From assembly GCA_963773155.1 (NCBI GenBank), contig CAVZAB010000025.1, positions 1-64,000 of the forward strand: a stretch of DNA of 64,000 nucleotides. Direction: 5' to 3'. The notes below the pieces were generated by a model. The model did not search any database. It saw only the letters and a list, made by a program, of their open reading frames with translations, and had not been told where the DNA came from. Position numbers and translations under genes: made by a program. This DNA comes from CAVZAB01 sp963773155. Its GTDB lineage: Bacteria; Pseudomonadota; Alphaproteobacteria; Rhizobiales; Beijerinckiaceae. Of this stretch, positions 54,933 through 63,544 are shown one piece after another (position 1 is the first letter of the stretch; each line of letters begins with the position of its first letter).

Positions 54933-55924
54933 CCGATGCTTTCTTCCAGCGGCTGCCGATTGGCGGGTTGGTTCAAGTCGTCCATGCTCGGCCCGACCGG
55001 AACAATGCCGGTCGGGTTTATTGTGCGGTGGCTCTCGTAATAGTGGCCCTTAATGTGGTGAAAGTCGACGGTTTCGGCGATGCCCGGCCATTGATAGAGG
55101 TCGCGTAAGTAGGGCCAGAGATTGCGATAATCGGCGATCCGTCGGACATTGCATTTGAAGTGACCGTGATAGACCGGATCGAAGCGGATTAGCGTGGTGA
55201 ACAGCCGCCAATCGGCTTCGGTCAAGCGTGACCCGCACAGGAAGCGGCGACGGGCCAGATGCCCGTCGAGCCAGTCCAGCGTGTCGAAAAGCGGGCCGAC
55301 CGCCTCTTCATAGGCGTCTTGAGATGTCGCGAATCCAGCCCGGTAGACGCCATTGTTGACGGTTTCATAGATCCTGGCGTTATAGCGGTCGATCTCGTTG
55401 CGATGCTCTTCGGGATAATAATTCCCAGGCTGCGCACCAAGCCCGTCAAATGCCCCATTGAACATCCGAATGATTTCCGATGATTCGTTGTTCACGATCG
55501 TCGCCGTCTTGCTGTCCCACAGAACCGGCACCGTCACCCGGCCCGAATAGGTCGGCTTTGCCGCCCGATAGATCTCATAGAGATAGGCCGCCCTATAAAT
55601 CGGGTCGGCGACGACGCCCGGCGCCTTTTCGAAAGTCCAGCCCTTTGCCAGCATGCGCCAATTGACGACCGACAGGCCGATTGAGGATCCGAGGCCTTTC
55701 AGGCGGCGCATGATAATCGTGCGGTGCGCCCACGGACAGGCGAGCGACACGTAGAGATGGTAGCGTCCGGCTTCGGCTTGAAAACCGCCTTGGCCGCTCG
55801 GGCCGGGGCTGCCATCGGCGGTGACCCAATTGCGAAATTGACTGTTTTTGCGGACGAACCGGCCGCCGGTGCTCGCTGTATCGTACCATTGGTCCTGCCA
55901 GACCCCATCGACAAGCAGCCCCAT
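54929..55924 (-). CDS. Glutathionyl-hydroquinone reductase (GST xi class, YqjG/ECM4-like)
   Basis: The protein has 331 residues from the ATG at 55924. It reduces glutathionyl-hydroquinones using glutathione. The catalytic Cys lies in YHLYVSLACPWAHRTIIMRR, with VPVLWDSKTATIVNNESSEI (glutathione-binding ESSEI) and the C-domain RRRFLCGSRLTEADWRLFTT, LIRFDPVYHGHFKCNVRRIA and WPGIAETVDFHHIKGHYYES. The upstream 32 codons of the same frame are rejected because the family starts near MGLLVDGVWQDQWYDT. It is convergent with psiF, overlapping by four bases. Confidence 0.93.
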   Translation of the reverse strand: MGLLVDGVWQDQWYDTASTGGRFVRKNSQFRNWVTADGSPGPSGQGGFQAEAGRYHLYVSLACPWAHRTIIMRRLKGLGSSIGLSVVNWRMLAKGWTFEKAPGVVADPIYRAAYLYEIYRAAKPTYSGRVTVPVLWDSKTATIVNNESSEIIRMFNGAFDGLGAQPGNYYPEEHRNEIDRYNARIYETVNNGVYRAGFATSQDAYEEAVGPLFDTLDWLDGHLARRRFLCGSRLTEADWRLFTTLIRFDPVYHGHFKCNVRRIADYRNLWPYLRDLYQWPGIAETVDFHHIKGHYYESHRTINPTGIVPVGPSMDDLNQPANRQPLEESIG

Positions 55925-56119
55925 GCGCAGTTCTCCTGTGCGCCCCGAATACCGGCAAGACGCGCCAGCCCTTGGCCGGTGTGGCGAGCGAATGGGCTGT
56001 TTAGCAGCAATATTTGACATTTGCGCCTAGGAATAGCCGGCGATTGGCCGTAACTTGACGGCCTGTCGTGGGCGGCCCGCTGTGTCGGCGGCCGGCCCGT
56101 TCAAACCGAGGAGGAAGCG

Positions 56120-56590
56120 ATGGTACGTGCGGGTGGTCTCGTGGCCTTCGGATTGCTCGTCGGTGCCATTTCGATGCCGGCAATGGCGCAGAACCGGGTG
56201 TGGGAGACGGGCATGCTGGAGCGGATGTGCGCGAGTGACGCTCCGGCAAGCGATCAGCGTGGCATGGACCGGCTAGCGAGCCGGCTGAAGCTGACCGATG
56301 CCCAGAAGGCCAGTTTGAAGGAACTGAACGATGCGTCCATGCAAGCACTGGGCAATTCGCGCACCGCCCTATGCGCCGACAAACCCAATCTTGCGACCAC
56401 CCCGGGCCGGATGGCCTTTGCCCAGAAAATGCTCGAAGCGCGGCTACAGAGCATGAAGGCTGCGCAGCCGAAACTGCAGGCTTTTTATGACAGTCTTGAC
56501 GACAAGCAGAAGGCGGCGTTCGACAATGGCCGTAGAATGGGCGGGTTGTTTGGGTTCTTTAGCCGAGGCAAAAGTGAATCGGTGCAATAG
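56120..56590 (+). CDS. LTXXQ (Spy/CpxP-like) periplasmic protein
   Basis: The protein has 156 residues. The signal peptide GLVAFGLLVGAISMPAMAQN is followed by a helical protein with two LTxxQ-like motifs, LKLTDAQKASLKELNDAS and YDSLDDKQKAAFDNGRRM, spaced as in Spy/CpxP stress chaperones. Two Cys (RMCASD and ALCADKP) may form a disulfide. The strong ribosome site gaggaggaagc precedes the ATG. It precedes the Sel1 gene by three bases, so the two should be co-transcribed. Confidence 0.85.
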   Translation: MVRAGGLVAFGLLVGAISMPAMAQNRVWETGMLERMCASDAPASDQRGMDRLASRLKLTDAQKASLKELNDASMQALGNSRTALCADKPNLATTPGRMAFAQKMLEARLQSMKAAQPKLQAFYDSLDDKQKAAFDNGRRMGGLFGFFSRGKSESVQ

Positions 56591-56593
56591 GGA

Positions 56594-57412
56594 ATGGGGC
56601 CGCCTAGCATGACCTCAGCCGATCGGCGCGAAAGGGAGTGGCATGGGTCTCACCCCGATCGCGGTTGGCCGGGACCGACGCTGAAACTGGCCTGTCTCAC
56701 CGTTCTTGCGGGGCTCGCGGTCATGGTCGGCTGGCCCGTGCGGGCCGGCTATTTGGAGGGTGTATCCGCCTATCGGGCCGATGATTTCAGCCGGGCTTTC
56801 CAGGAATTCGAATCGGCGGCCGCGCGCGGCGACGCGCGGGCGCAATACATGTTGGGCATCATGTTTGACCATGGCCGCGGCGCCTATCAGGACAGCGGCA
56901 AGGCGATGGATTGGTACCGCAAATCGGCCGAGCAGGGTCTAGCCTGCGCGCAGCGCAACCTCGGTATTATCTATGCCGATCAATCGCTGAAAACGGCTGA
57001 TTATGTGGCCTCCGCACGCTGGTGCCGCAAAGCGGCCGAACAAGGCGACGGCCTTGCCCAGCATTGCCTGGGGCTGCGCTACACCAATGGTCAGGGTGTG
57101 CCGAAGGATTATCGGGAAGCCTTGAAATGGTTCAGGTCGGCCGCGGAGCAGGGCGTTGCCAAGGCGCAGGCTGATCTCGGCTATATGTATGCGCAATCAA
57201 TGGGCATGCACCGGGCCAATGGCGAACAGGCGTTGATGTGGTTTATGATCGCCGCACAGAAGGGTGATGAGAACGCGCGCGAAAACCAGGCCTATGGTGA
57301 GCGTACGCTGCCCAGGATGCAGGTTGAACGGGCGGCCGAACTGGCCAGGAAGTGGGTGGCGGACCATGCGAGGGGCGCCGGCCCCGAGGCCGAGGGCGCG
57401 ATCCCCGATTGA
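56594..57412 (+). CDS. Sel1-repeat protein
   Basis: The protein has 272 residues. An N-terminal hydrophobic segment (LACLTVLAGLAVMVGWPVRA) acts as signal or anchor. About five Sel1 repeats follow: AFQEFESAAARGDARAQYML, AMDWYRKSAEQGLACAQRNL, SARWCRKAAEQGDGLAQHCL, ALKWFRSAAEQGVAKAQADL and ALMWFMIAAQKGDENARENQ. Such solenoids bind other proteins, often in the periplasm. The start may also be the ATG at 56609. It is followed closely by the CBS-BON gene. Confidence 0.88.
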   Translation: MGPPSMTSADRREREWHGSHPDRGWPGPTLKLACLTVLAGLAVMVGWPVRAGYLEGVSAYRADDFSRAFQEFESAAARGDARAQYMLGIMFDHGRGAYQDSGKAMDWYRKSAEQGLACAQRNLGIIYADQSLKTADYVASARWCRKAAEQGDGLAQHCLGLRYTNGQGVPKDYREALKWFRSAAEQGVAKAQADLGYMYAQSMGMHRANGEQALMWFMIAAQKGDENARENQAYGERTLPRMQVERAAELARKWVADHARGAGPEAEGAIPD

Positions 57413-57451
57413 CCCGGCGCCTGGCGGATTTTGACCCAGATGAGGCGGTTC

Positions 57452-58174
57452 ATGCAGGCCAAGGACTTGATGTGCCAACCGGTCGTAACCATCACGCCCG
57501 ATGCGCCCATTTCGACAGCGATCGCATTGATGTTGGAGCGCCGGCTGAGCGGGCTTCCCGTCGTTGATTCCCTCGGCCGCCTGGTTGGAATCCTGAGTGA
57601 GGGTGACCTTCTGCGCCGTGTCGAACTGGGGACCGAGACACAGCGCCCGCGCTGGCTTGAGATCTTGCGGGGGGCGGGGCGCGCCGCCGAGGATTTTGTC
57701 CGCAGCCATGGCCGCAAGGTCCACGAGGTGATGACGAGCAAACCAATTGCGATCGGTCCCGAGGCTTCACTCGCCGAGATCGTCGGACGTATGGCACAGC
57801 ACCGGATCAAGCGGCTGCCGGTCGTCGAGAATGGCAAAGTCGTTGGCCTGGTGTCGCGCGCCGACCTGTTGCGGGCTTTGGCCGACAGCTCGCGGCAAGT
57901 CGAGGCGCTGCAGCCTCGCGACGCGGAAATTCGCCAGGCCATTCTCGCGGCCTGTGAAAAACAGGACTGGGCGCCGCGGCAATTGGTCGCTGTCGACGTG
58001 CAGCAGGGCGTCGTTACCCTGAGCGGCACAATTCTTGACGAACGCGAACGCCAAGGCCTGAAGGTCCTCGCTGAAAATATTCCCGGTGTCGTGGAAGTGC
58101 GCGATCAATTGATCTGGGTCGAGCCATATTCGGGAACGTTTCTCGCGGCACCGCCCGCCGAATCCGCGTCCTGA
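57452..58174 (+). CDS. CBS-pair and BON domain protein
   Basis: The protein has 240 residues. Two CBS domains (MQAKDLMCQPVVTITPDAPI to LSEGDLLRRVELG; VHEVMTSKPIAIGPEASLAE to LVSRADLLRALADS) form an adenine-nucleotide-sensing pair. A C-terminal BON domain (EIRQAILAACEKQDWAPRQL, VVTLSGTILDERERQGLKVL, GVVEVRDQLIWV) is of the kind that binds membranes or phospholipids. The combination is common in alphaproteobacteria as a stand-alone energy or stress sensor. Starts at 57431, 57440 or 57452 are all possible. Confidence 0.85.
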   Translation: MQAKDLMCQPVVTITPDAPISTAIALMLERRLSGLPVVDSLGRLVGILSEGDLLRRVELGTETQRPRWLEILRGAGRAAEDFVRSHGRKVHEVMTSKPIAIGPEASLAEIVGRMAQHRIKRLPVVENGKVVGLVSRADLLRALADSSRQVEALQPRDAEIRQAILAACEKQDWAPRQLVAVDVQQGVVTLSGTILDERERQGLKVLAENIPGVVEVRDQLIWVEPYSGTFLAAPPAESAS

Positions 58175-58285
58175 TTATCTCGCCTCGGTTGCTTCGCCGT
58201 GGCAGGACTTGGAATCCCAAGGTGCGTTGAGCTTGGCGGGATCGCCGCATTTGTCGCAGCCGGCCAAACTTGAGGCCATCAGCAA
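58175..58285 (-). CDS. Tiny Cys-rich lipoprotein candidate
   Basis: The frame gives LLMASSLAGCDKCGDPAKLN followed by APWDSKSCHGEATEAR. LAGC is a lipobox and the CDKCGD pattern recalls small lipoproteins common in Hyphomicrobiales. The start is uncertain: the ATG at 58279 leaves an unusually short signal, a TTG lies at 58285, and the frame is open to 58384. It is convergent with the CBS-BON gene, end to end with no spacer. Confidence 0.42.
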   Translation of the reverse strand: MLMASSLAGCDKCGDPAKLNAPWDSKSCHGEATEAR

Positions 58286-58447
58286 AACCAGGACGCACCG
58301 GCAGACAAGTTGGCGCGCGGCTCCGATCGGATCATGCGCCTGCGGCGCATCGAAGCCGAGGTGTCGGTCTTTGACCAAGATCAATCCCTCCCTGCTCGTC
58401 CAGCCATAGATCTGGATCGAACAGAAGTGGGAATCAGGATATTGTCA

Positions 58448-59110
58448 ATGATCGGCAATTACCAAGCCCTGGCAGAGGCAGCGGTCGAAACGCAGCCCTA
58501 TCCTCATCTCGTCGTTCCCGGCTTTCTCGGCCCGGAAGTTGTTCGCCGGGCGATTGGAGATTTCCCCCGGCTTGATGTGGCCGGGCTATTTCTCGCGGAG
58601 GCTACAAAATACGGGCCCTTTTTCGGCCGGCTGCTTGAGGAAATGCAGGGCGCCGAAATCCGCGCGGCCCTTGGCGGCAAGCTCGGCATTGACCTGGCCG
58701 GGCGCCCGACACTGGCGACGGTGCGCAGCTGCTGCCAGGCCAAAGACGGCCGGATCCATCCGGATTCCAAATTCAAGCTGGCGACGATACTGCTCTACTT
58801 GAACGAGCCCTGGGCACCCCAGTCCGGGCGGTTGCGCATTCTGCGCTCGCCGACCAATATTGAGGATTATGCCGCCGAAGTGCCGCCCGAGGGCGGCCTG
58901 ATGGTTGGATTCAAGGTGCAGCCGAATTCCTGGCACGGTCATAGGCCGTTCGTTGGTCTGCGGCGCTATCTGATGATCAATTATTGCCAGGATCGGGCGG
59001 TGCGCGACAGCGAGGCCGCGCGCCATCGCCTCACCGGGAGGGTTAAGAAGCTCAAGCGGATATTTGGGCTTGGCAAAATTGCGACCGATCAAAACGCGGA
59101 GAACGGGTGA
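58448..59110 (+). CDS. 2OG-Fe(II) oxygenase-like protein, first of a pair
   Basis: The protein has 220 residues. It has the jelly-roll oxygenase layout: PYPHLVVPGFLGPEVVRRAI at the N-terminus, an HxD-type iron motif (GRIHPDSKFKLATILLYLNE), the distal His in VQPNSWHGHRPFVGLRRYLM, and the 2OG-binding Arg in the same segment. The ATG at 58448 is chosen because upstream text has no similarity to the family. Its stop overlaps the next ATG (TGATG). Such enzymes hydroxylate small molecules, sugars or proteins; the substrate is unknown. Confidence 0.78.
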   Translation: MIGNYQALAEAAVETQPYPHLVVPGFLGPEVVRRAIGDFPRLDVAGLFLAEATKYGPFFGRLLEEMQGAEIRAALGGKLGIDLAGRPTLATVRSCCQAKDGRIHPDSKFKLATILLYLNEPWAPQSGRLRILRSPTNIEDYAAEVPPEGGLMVGFKVQPNSWHGHRPFVGLRRYLMINYCQDRAVRDSEAARHRLTGRVKKLKRIFGLGKIATDQNAENG

Positions 59111-59766
59111 TGGATTGGCAGTCTATCGCCGCGCGCTTTGCGAGCAGCCTCGCCGGCTCGCTTGCGGTCTCCACCCCCTATCGGCATTGGCTCCTCGATG
59201 AGGCATTGCCGATCGAGGCGGCCCGCGCCATTGCCGCGCTGCCATTTGCTGCGCCGCTCATCGGCGATACTTTGGGCAAGCGGGAGACGAACAATTCCAC
59301 ACGGACGTTCTTCTCGCACCAGAACCAACAAACCTACGCCATATGCGATGAGGTCGCTCGCGCCTTTCAGGCTCCGCAGACGATTGACCTTCTGCGGCGG
59401 TGGACCGGTGCCGAGCTTTCCGGCAACTTCCTGCGCATCGAATATTGCCAGGATCGAGCCGGCTTCTGGCTCGAGCCGCACACTGACATTGGGGCCAAGA
59501 AATTTACCATGTTGGTCTATCTGTCGGACACGCCGCAGGCCGAGCAATGGGGTACCGACATTTTTGATCACCAGTTTCGCTGGCTCGGCCAAGCGCCCGG
59601 CGGCTTTGATAAGGGCCTGATTTTCATTCCGGCCGACGACACCTGGCATGGCGTGGTCAAGCGGGACTATGCCGGCATTCGCAAGTCCATTATTGTCAAT
59701 TATGTCAAGCCGGAATGGCGTGCGCGCCATGAACTTGCCTTTCCGGGTCAGCCTGTCGCTTGCTAG
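59110..59766 (+). CDS. 2OG-Fe(II) oxygenase-like protein, second of a pair
   Basis: The protein has 218 residues. The N-terminal part is YRHWLLDEALPIEAARAIAA. The iron motif is in FWLEPHTDIGAKKFTMLVYL (H-T-D), followed by GFDKGLIFIPADDTWHGVVK (distal His) and the 2OG-binding Arg in RDYAGIRKSIIVNYVKPEWR. It is translationally coupled to the preceding oxygenase gene through TGATG. It shares the fold but only distant sequence similarity with that partner. It may act on the same substrate at a different site. It is convergent with the lytic transglycosylase. Confidence 0.8.
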   Translation: MDWQSIAARFASSLAGSLAVSTPYRHWLLDEALPIEAARAIAALPFAAPLIGDTLGKRETNNSTRTFFSHQNQQTYAICDEVARAFQAPQTIDLLRRWTGAELSGNFLRIEYCQDRAGFWLEPHTDIGAKKFTMLVYLSDTPQAEQWGTDIFDHQFRWLGQAPGGFDKGLIFIPADDTWHGVVKRDYAGIRKSIIVNYVKPEWRARHELAFPGQPVAC

Positions 59767-59776
59767 ACCCGCCTCG

Positions 59777-60664
59777 TCAGGTCCTGAGCACGACGCAGGC
59801 GCCGAGACTGGCGTGGATCTTGTTGCACAGATCGATCGCTATCGCTCGGGTCGTCGAGGGTACCCGGACCCGGTAGAAGATGCGGGTGCCGCGGCTGCGC
59901 AGACGGGTGCCGATGATCATTGGCCGCAGATCGCCGATTATGCCGGCGATATTTCGGCTGGCGCGGTAATAGGAAGCCAGCGCCTGCTCTTTCGAGAAAT
60001 TCCCCGCCAATTGTACGCCCCAGGGCGCCAGCGCCGCTGTTTCCATGGGCACCTGCTTGGCTAGCCTCAGGGTCGCGGTCATTTGGAGGCAGGTCGCTGG
60101 GTCGGCATTTTGCGGGGGCTGCGGCGAAGCGTCTCGCTCTTTGGCCCAGTCATCGACTGAGCGGTTGGTAATCAGCCAGACGTAGTCCCTGGTCTCGGCC
60201 GGCAGTTGGCCACGGCCAGCGAGCCAATTGGCGAGCCTTGTCGGACCGGCGTTATAGGCGGCCGCGGCAAGGCCGAGGTTGCCAAATTGCTGCCGATGCT
60301 CGGCGAGCAAGCGGGCCGCCTCAGGGATCGCCTGCTCGGGGTCGAAAGGATCCACCAGGCCGCGCTCGAAGGCGGTTAGGGGCATGAATTGGGCGATCCC
60401 CTGGGCGCCAGCGCGGCTGACCACATTGGTGCGGAAACTGCTTTCTCGCCAGATCAGCGTGGTGAAAAAGCCGACCGGCAAATGGTTGACGCGGGCCGAG
60501 GATTCGATCGTTCGGCACAAGGCTTCGGCGATCGTCTCGGTGTTGGAGGCCGCCAGCGCCGATGCGCTTGCCCCGATCCAAAGGACGGCCGCGATTAGGC
60601 CCGTCAAAGAGGGGCGGCGCGACGGCTTCGGATTCCAAAGCGGCTCAAAGATCGAGTTCGACAT
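59777..60664 (-). CDS. Lytic transglycosylase (SLT) with C-terminal SPOR-like domain
   Basis: The protein has 295 residues. A signal peptide (SLTGLIAAVLWIGASASALA) precedes the SLT domain, with the catalytic Glu in TLIWRESSFRTNVVSRAGAQ, GIAQFMPLTAFERGLVDPFD and AAAAYNAGPTRLANWLAGRG. The C-terminal ~75 residues (APWGVQLAGNFSKEQALASY to RIFYRVRVPS) look like a SPOR peptidoglycan-binding domain. It cleaves peptidoglycan glycan strands. The start codon at 60664 overlaps the end of the oxidoreductase gene by 20 bases, suggesting one transcript. Confidence 0.88.
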   Translation of the reverse strand: MSNSIFEPLWNPKPSRRPSLTGLIAAVLWIGASASALAASNTETIAEALCRTIESSARVNHLPVGFFTTLIWRESSFRTNVVSRAGAQGIAQFMPLTAFERGLVDPFDPEQAIPEAARLLAEHRQQFGNLGLAAAAYNAGPTRLANWLAGRGQLPAETRDYVWLITNRSVDDWAKERDASPQPPQNADPATCLQMTATLRLAKQVPMETAALAPWGVQLAGNFSKEQALASYYRASRNIAGIIGDLRPMIIGTRLRSRGTRIFYRVRVPSTTRAIAIDLCNKIHASLGACVVLRT

Positions 60665-61757
60665 CGCTAATCGGGCGCGAACAGCACAAAAGCACATGTC
60701 GCTTGTCGGGCGGGTCGAGCGGTGCCTCGCTATATTCGACCTCGCCGGAAATGAGGCCGGTTTTGCAAGTGCTGCAGATTCCCGATCGGCAGCTGAAATC
60801 GGGATTGAAGCCCTGCGCCTCGACAAAATCGAGCAGCGAATTTGCATCGCCGTCCCAGAGAATCGAGCGGCCGGTTCTGGCAAATGTCACCAGAGGCGAA
60901 CCGGGCGGCGACGCAGCAATCTCGTCGGCCGCCGGTGCTTCGGGCGGCACTGCGGTCTGCCCTGGGGTTTCCTCGAGGACGCTAGCCGGCCCAAAAAACT
61001 CGTACTTTATGGCGGCCGCCGCAACGCCGAGTTCGCGCAGCAGGCGATAGGTTGCGGCCATAAACCCCGGCGGCCCGCACATATAGACTTGATAATCGTC
61101 GAGCGGCAGCAGGCTCTGGATCAAGGCCCGCGTCACAATTCCCTCGCTATCGAAGCGCTTTTCACGGCGATCGTCTTGACTTGGCATGCGATAGCAAAAA
61201 TGGGTCGTAATGCCAGGTCGGTGCTGGGCTAACGCGCGCACCTCGCGTGCGAGCGCATGGATGCTGCCGTTTTCGCAGGCGTGGATAAACCAAACCGGCC
61301 TTGTCGAGGCTGCGGCAAGCTCGTGCAGCATGCTGACAAGCGGAGTTAAGCCGACGCCGCCGCTGAGCAATACCACAGGTCGCTGATCATGGCGGTCCAG
61401 TTGGAACTCGCCCTTTGGTCCCTGCGCCAACAAGATATCGCCGACATTGATGCTGCGATGCAGATAGTTCGATCCGGCCCCGTCGGGCAGATCAGGCCGG
61501 TCGAGTGGACGCGGTTCGCGCTTGACGGTAATCCGCAGCCGGTCTGGCTCCATCGGGCTCGACGACAGGCTGTAGGTGCGCAGGATCGCTCGCTCCCCCT
61601 CAACCGGCGAAAGGCGAAAGGCGAGAAACTGGCCGGGCACAAAGGATTGGATTTGCGGGCCGCCGACATGCTGAAGGTGAAACGAGGTAATGATCTCGCT
61701 TTCCTTGGTCCTGGCGACGACCTTGAGCTTGCTCCAGCGCGGGAATTCTTCAGGCAT
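60645..61757 (-). CDS. Ferredoxin-NAD(P)H reductase-type flavoprotein with C-terminal [2Fe-2S] domain
   Basis: The protein has 370 residues. FAD domain: ILRTYSLSSSPMEPDRLRIT (RxYS motif). NAD domain: VVLLSGGVGLTPLVSMLHEL and QVYMCGPPGFMAATYRLLRE. The plant-type ferredoxin domain at the C-terminus has the cluster ligands in FSCRSGICSTCKTGLISGEV, with the fourth in LLCCSRPIS. This layout is shared by HCP reductase and by oxygenase reductases (phenol hydroxylase, vanillate demethylase type). It feeds electrons to an unidentified partner. The ATG at 61757 or 61763 is the start. No oxygenase component is adjacent, apart from the twin 2OG enzymes, which do not need one. Confidence 0.9.
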   Translation of the reverse strand: MPEEFPRWSKLKVVARTKESEIITSFHLQHVGGPQIQSFVPGQFLAFRLSPVEGERAILRTYSLSSSPMEPDRLRITVKREPRPLDRPDLPDGAGSNYLHRSINVGDILLAQGPKGEFQLDRHDQRPVVLLSGGVGLTPLVSMLHELAAASTRPVWFIHACENGSIHALAREVRALAQHRPGITTHFCYRMPSQDDRREKRFDSEGIVTRALIQSLLPLDDYQVYMCGPPGFMAATYRLLRELGVAAAAIKYEFFGPASVLEETPGQTAVPPEAPAADEIAASPPGSPLVTFARTGRSILWDGDANSLLDFVEAQGFNPDFSCRSGICSTCKTGLISGEVEYSEAPLDPPDKRHVLLCCSRPISDVELDL

Positions 61758-61877
61758 GGTCATGATCGGACGTCGCTTTGCGGGTGGATGCCTGCCAGCG
61801 CGGCTGGCGGCGCCGTAAACTGCCACGGTCCTTGCCGCTCGTGCAACTCGAGTGAGGCCCTGCCTTGCCGGCGGCGG

Positions 61878-62375
61878 TTAATGCCCGCTCTCGCCTAGCC
61901 TTTGAAGGCCGGCAGCATCGAGCGTCAAGACGAGATCGTCCTCCAGCGCGGCAGTGAAGCCCAGCTTCGCATAGAAATTTTGGCCGGACCCGTTGTGGCG
62001 CGCGATTTCGAGCTTGAGAAAACGCAGATCCTGTGCCGCAGCCTCTGCCGCCGCGCGCCGCAACAGCTGCTCGCCAATCCGCTGCCGCCGCCATTGCCGG
62101 TCGACAAATAAATCGAGCACGTAAAGTCCCCGCTCGCCGCGCCATGTCGAAAATATTGGATAGGCGACGAGGCAACCGACGAGTTCGCTGGCCATTGCTG
62201 CAACCCAAAGACGCAGCGCAGCCGGTTCGCCCGACGACCAATGACGGAGATCGGCAGCTGTCACTTTGGGTACTACGGAGGCGCCGACATCGCTGGCTAG
62301 GTTTCGCACCATAGCGGCAATGGCATCATAATCGCCGGCAATTGCCGGTCGGATCTCGGCGGGCTTTTGTTTCAC
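61878..62375 (-). CDS. GNAT-family N-acetyltransferase
   Basis: The protein has 165 residues from the GTG at 62375 (VKQKPAEIRPAIAGDYDAIA). Acetyl-CoA binding is by FVDRQWRRQRIGEQLLRRAA (R-x-x-G-x-G/A type loop), and the C-terminal GNAT strand is FYAKLGFTAALEDDLVLTLD. The GTG start overlaps the stop of the histone-deacetylase-like gene (GTGA), so synthesis is coupled. The longer ORF reaching 62714 lies inside that gene and is rejected. The substrate is unknown; a polyamine or protein lysine is plausible given the partner. Confidence 0.87.
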   Translation of the reverse strand: MKQKPAEIRPAIAGDYDAIAAMVRNLASDVGASVVPKVTAADLRHWSSGEPAALRLWVAAMASELVGCLVAYPIFSTWRGERGLYVLDLFVDRQWRRQRIGEQLLRRAAAEAAAQDLRFLKLEIARHNGSGQNFYAKLGFTAALEDDLVLTLDAAGLQRLGESGH

Positions 62376-63403
62376 CCGCCCAACCCAGACAGGAGGGCCG
62401 CGAGATTGCCGGCAAGTCCTTCGGCCGGGTAGCCGCCTTCCTGGATGATCAATATTGGCAGGCCGAGAAGGGCGATGGCCTTGCCGATCCGTTCGAAGCC
62501 GCCGGTTGAAACGGCAAATCCCCGAAATGGATCGCCGAGCGCAATGTCGAGACCCGCGGCAAGGACAAGCACGTCGGGTGCGAAGCGCCGGATCGTTTTG
62601 AGCGCCAGGTCGAGCGCCTCCAGATAGGCGGCGTCCTCGCTGGCGCGCGGCAATGGCAAATTGACGTTGTATCCGAGCCCTGGTCCGCGACCCTTCGCCT
62701 CGGCATAGCCCCAAAAGAATGGGTAGAATCGAGTGGGATCGGCATGGATCGATATGGTGAGAACATCAGCGCGATCGTAGAAGATTGCTTCGGTTCCATT
62801 GCCATGATGCACGTCGATATCAAGGACCGCCGTTCGGCATCCGGCGCGGGTCAACCATTCGGTGGCCAGCGCGGTATTGTTCAGATAGCAAAAGCCGCCG
62901 GCGGATTCGCTTGTCGCGTGGTGCCCCGGCGGTCGGGTCAAGGCGTAGAGGCGGGATTGTCCCTCGAGAACGAGTCTGGCGCCCTGCAGCGCGGTTGCTG
63001 CGCTCGCTTTGGCCGCGGCGAACGTTTCGGCCAGAATCGGTGCCGCTGCGTCGGTGAAGTGATAGCCGCATTGCCCGACAATCGAATCGGGATAATGCGG
63101 CTCGACAAGGCCCGGACGACCCAGCGCATAGACGTTGGGGAGCGGATAGGCCGAGGCATCGGAAAGCCGCGACCAGCGTTCGAACGCGCGGGCGAGGAAA
63201 TCGAGATAGCGCTGGGAGTGAACGATGGTCAAATCCGCAGTCTCGATATCCGACGGCGCCTGGATTGCCGATCCCACCAGCTTGACGCCCTCGAGCAGCA
63301 TGTCGACGCGCTCGGGCCGTTCTGGGCTCTGTTGCAGCCGTCCCGCCACGATGAAGCCTGGCGGTGAATGCGCTCGGCTCGCCGGATTGAATATAGTTAT
63401 CAT
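62372..63403 (-). CDS. Histone deacetylase/acetylpolyamine amidohydrolase family protein
   Basis: The protein has 343 residues. The zinc amidohydrolase signature is complete: ALTRPPGHHATSESAGGFCY (catalytic HH), LNNTALATEWLTRAGCRTAV, LDIDVHHGNGTEAIFYDRAD (zinc Asp and His), ISIHADPTRFYPFFWGYAEA, second zinc Asp in VLAAGLDIALGDPFRGFAVS, and the Gly-rich end IQEGGYPAEGLAGNLAALLS. Bacterial members deacetylate acetylpolyamines or related amides. The coupled GNAT gene suggests an opposing acetylation step. The start is the ATG at 63403. Confidence 0.92.
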   Translation of the reverse strand: MITIFNPASRAHSPPGFIVAGRLQQSPERPERVDMLLEGVKLVGSAIQAPSDIETADLTIVHSQRYLDFLARAFERWSRLSDASAYPLPNVYALGRPGLVEPHYPDSIVGQCGYHFTDAAAPILAETFAAAKASAATALQGARLVLEGQSRLYALTRPPGHHATSESAGGFCYLNNTALATEWLTRAGCRTAVLDIDVHHGNGTEAIFYDRADVLTISIHADPTRFYPFFWGYAEAKGRGPGLGYNVNLPLPRASEDAAYLEALDLALKTIRRFAPDVLVLAAGLDIALGDPFRGFAVSTGGFERIGKAIALLGLPILIIQEGGYPAEGLAGNLAALLSGLGG

Positions 63404-63544
63404 CCCGCCTCCGCTTGGCTATACCCATGGCATTGCCAGTTGCAAGGATCAGCCGCGGGGATCGGGGCAGCAAGCGCAAACTGCGCAACGCCGTGCATCT
63501 TTGCCGGGCCGGTCAATCGGCTGGTTTGCAGCGCCGACGGATCG

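Noticed and set aside
60279..61232. Plus-strand ORF of 317 codons
   Set aside because: It is opposite the lytic transglycosylase and the ferredoxin-reductase hybrid, both with complete motifs.
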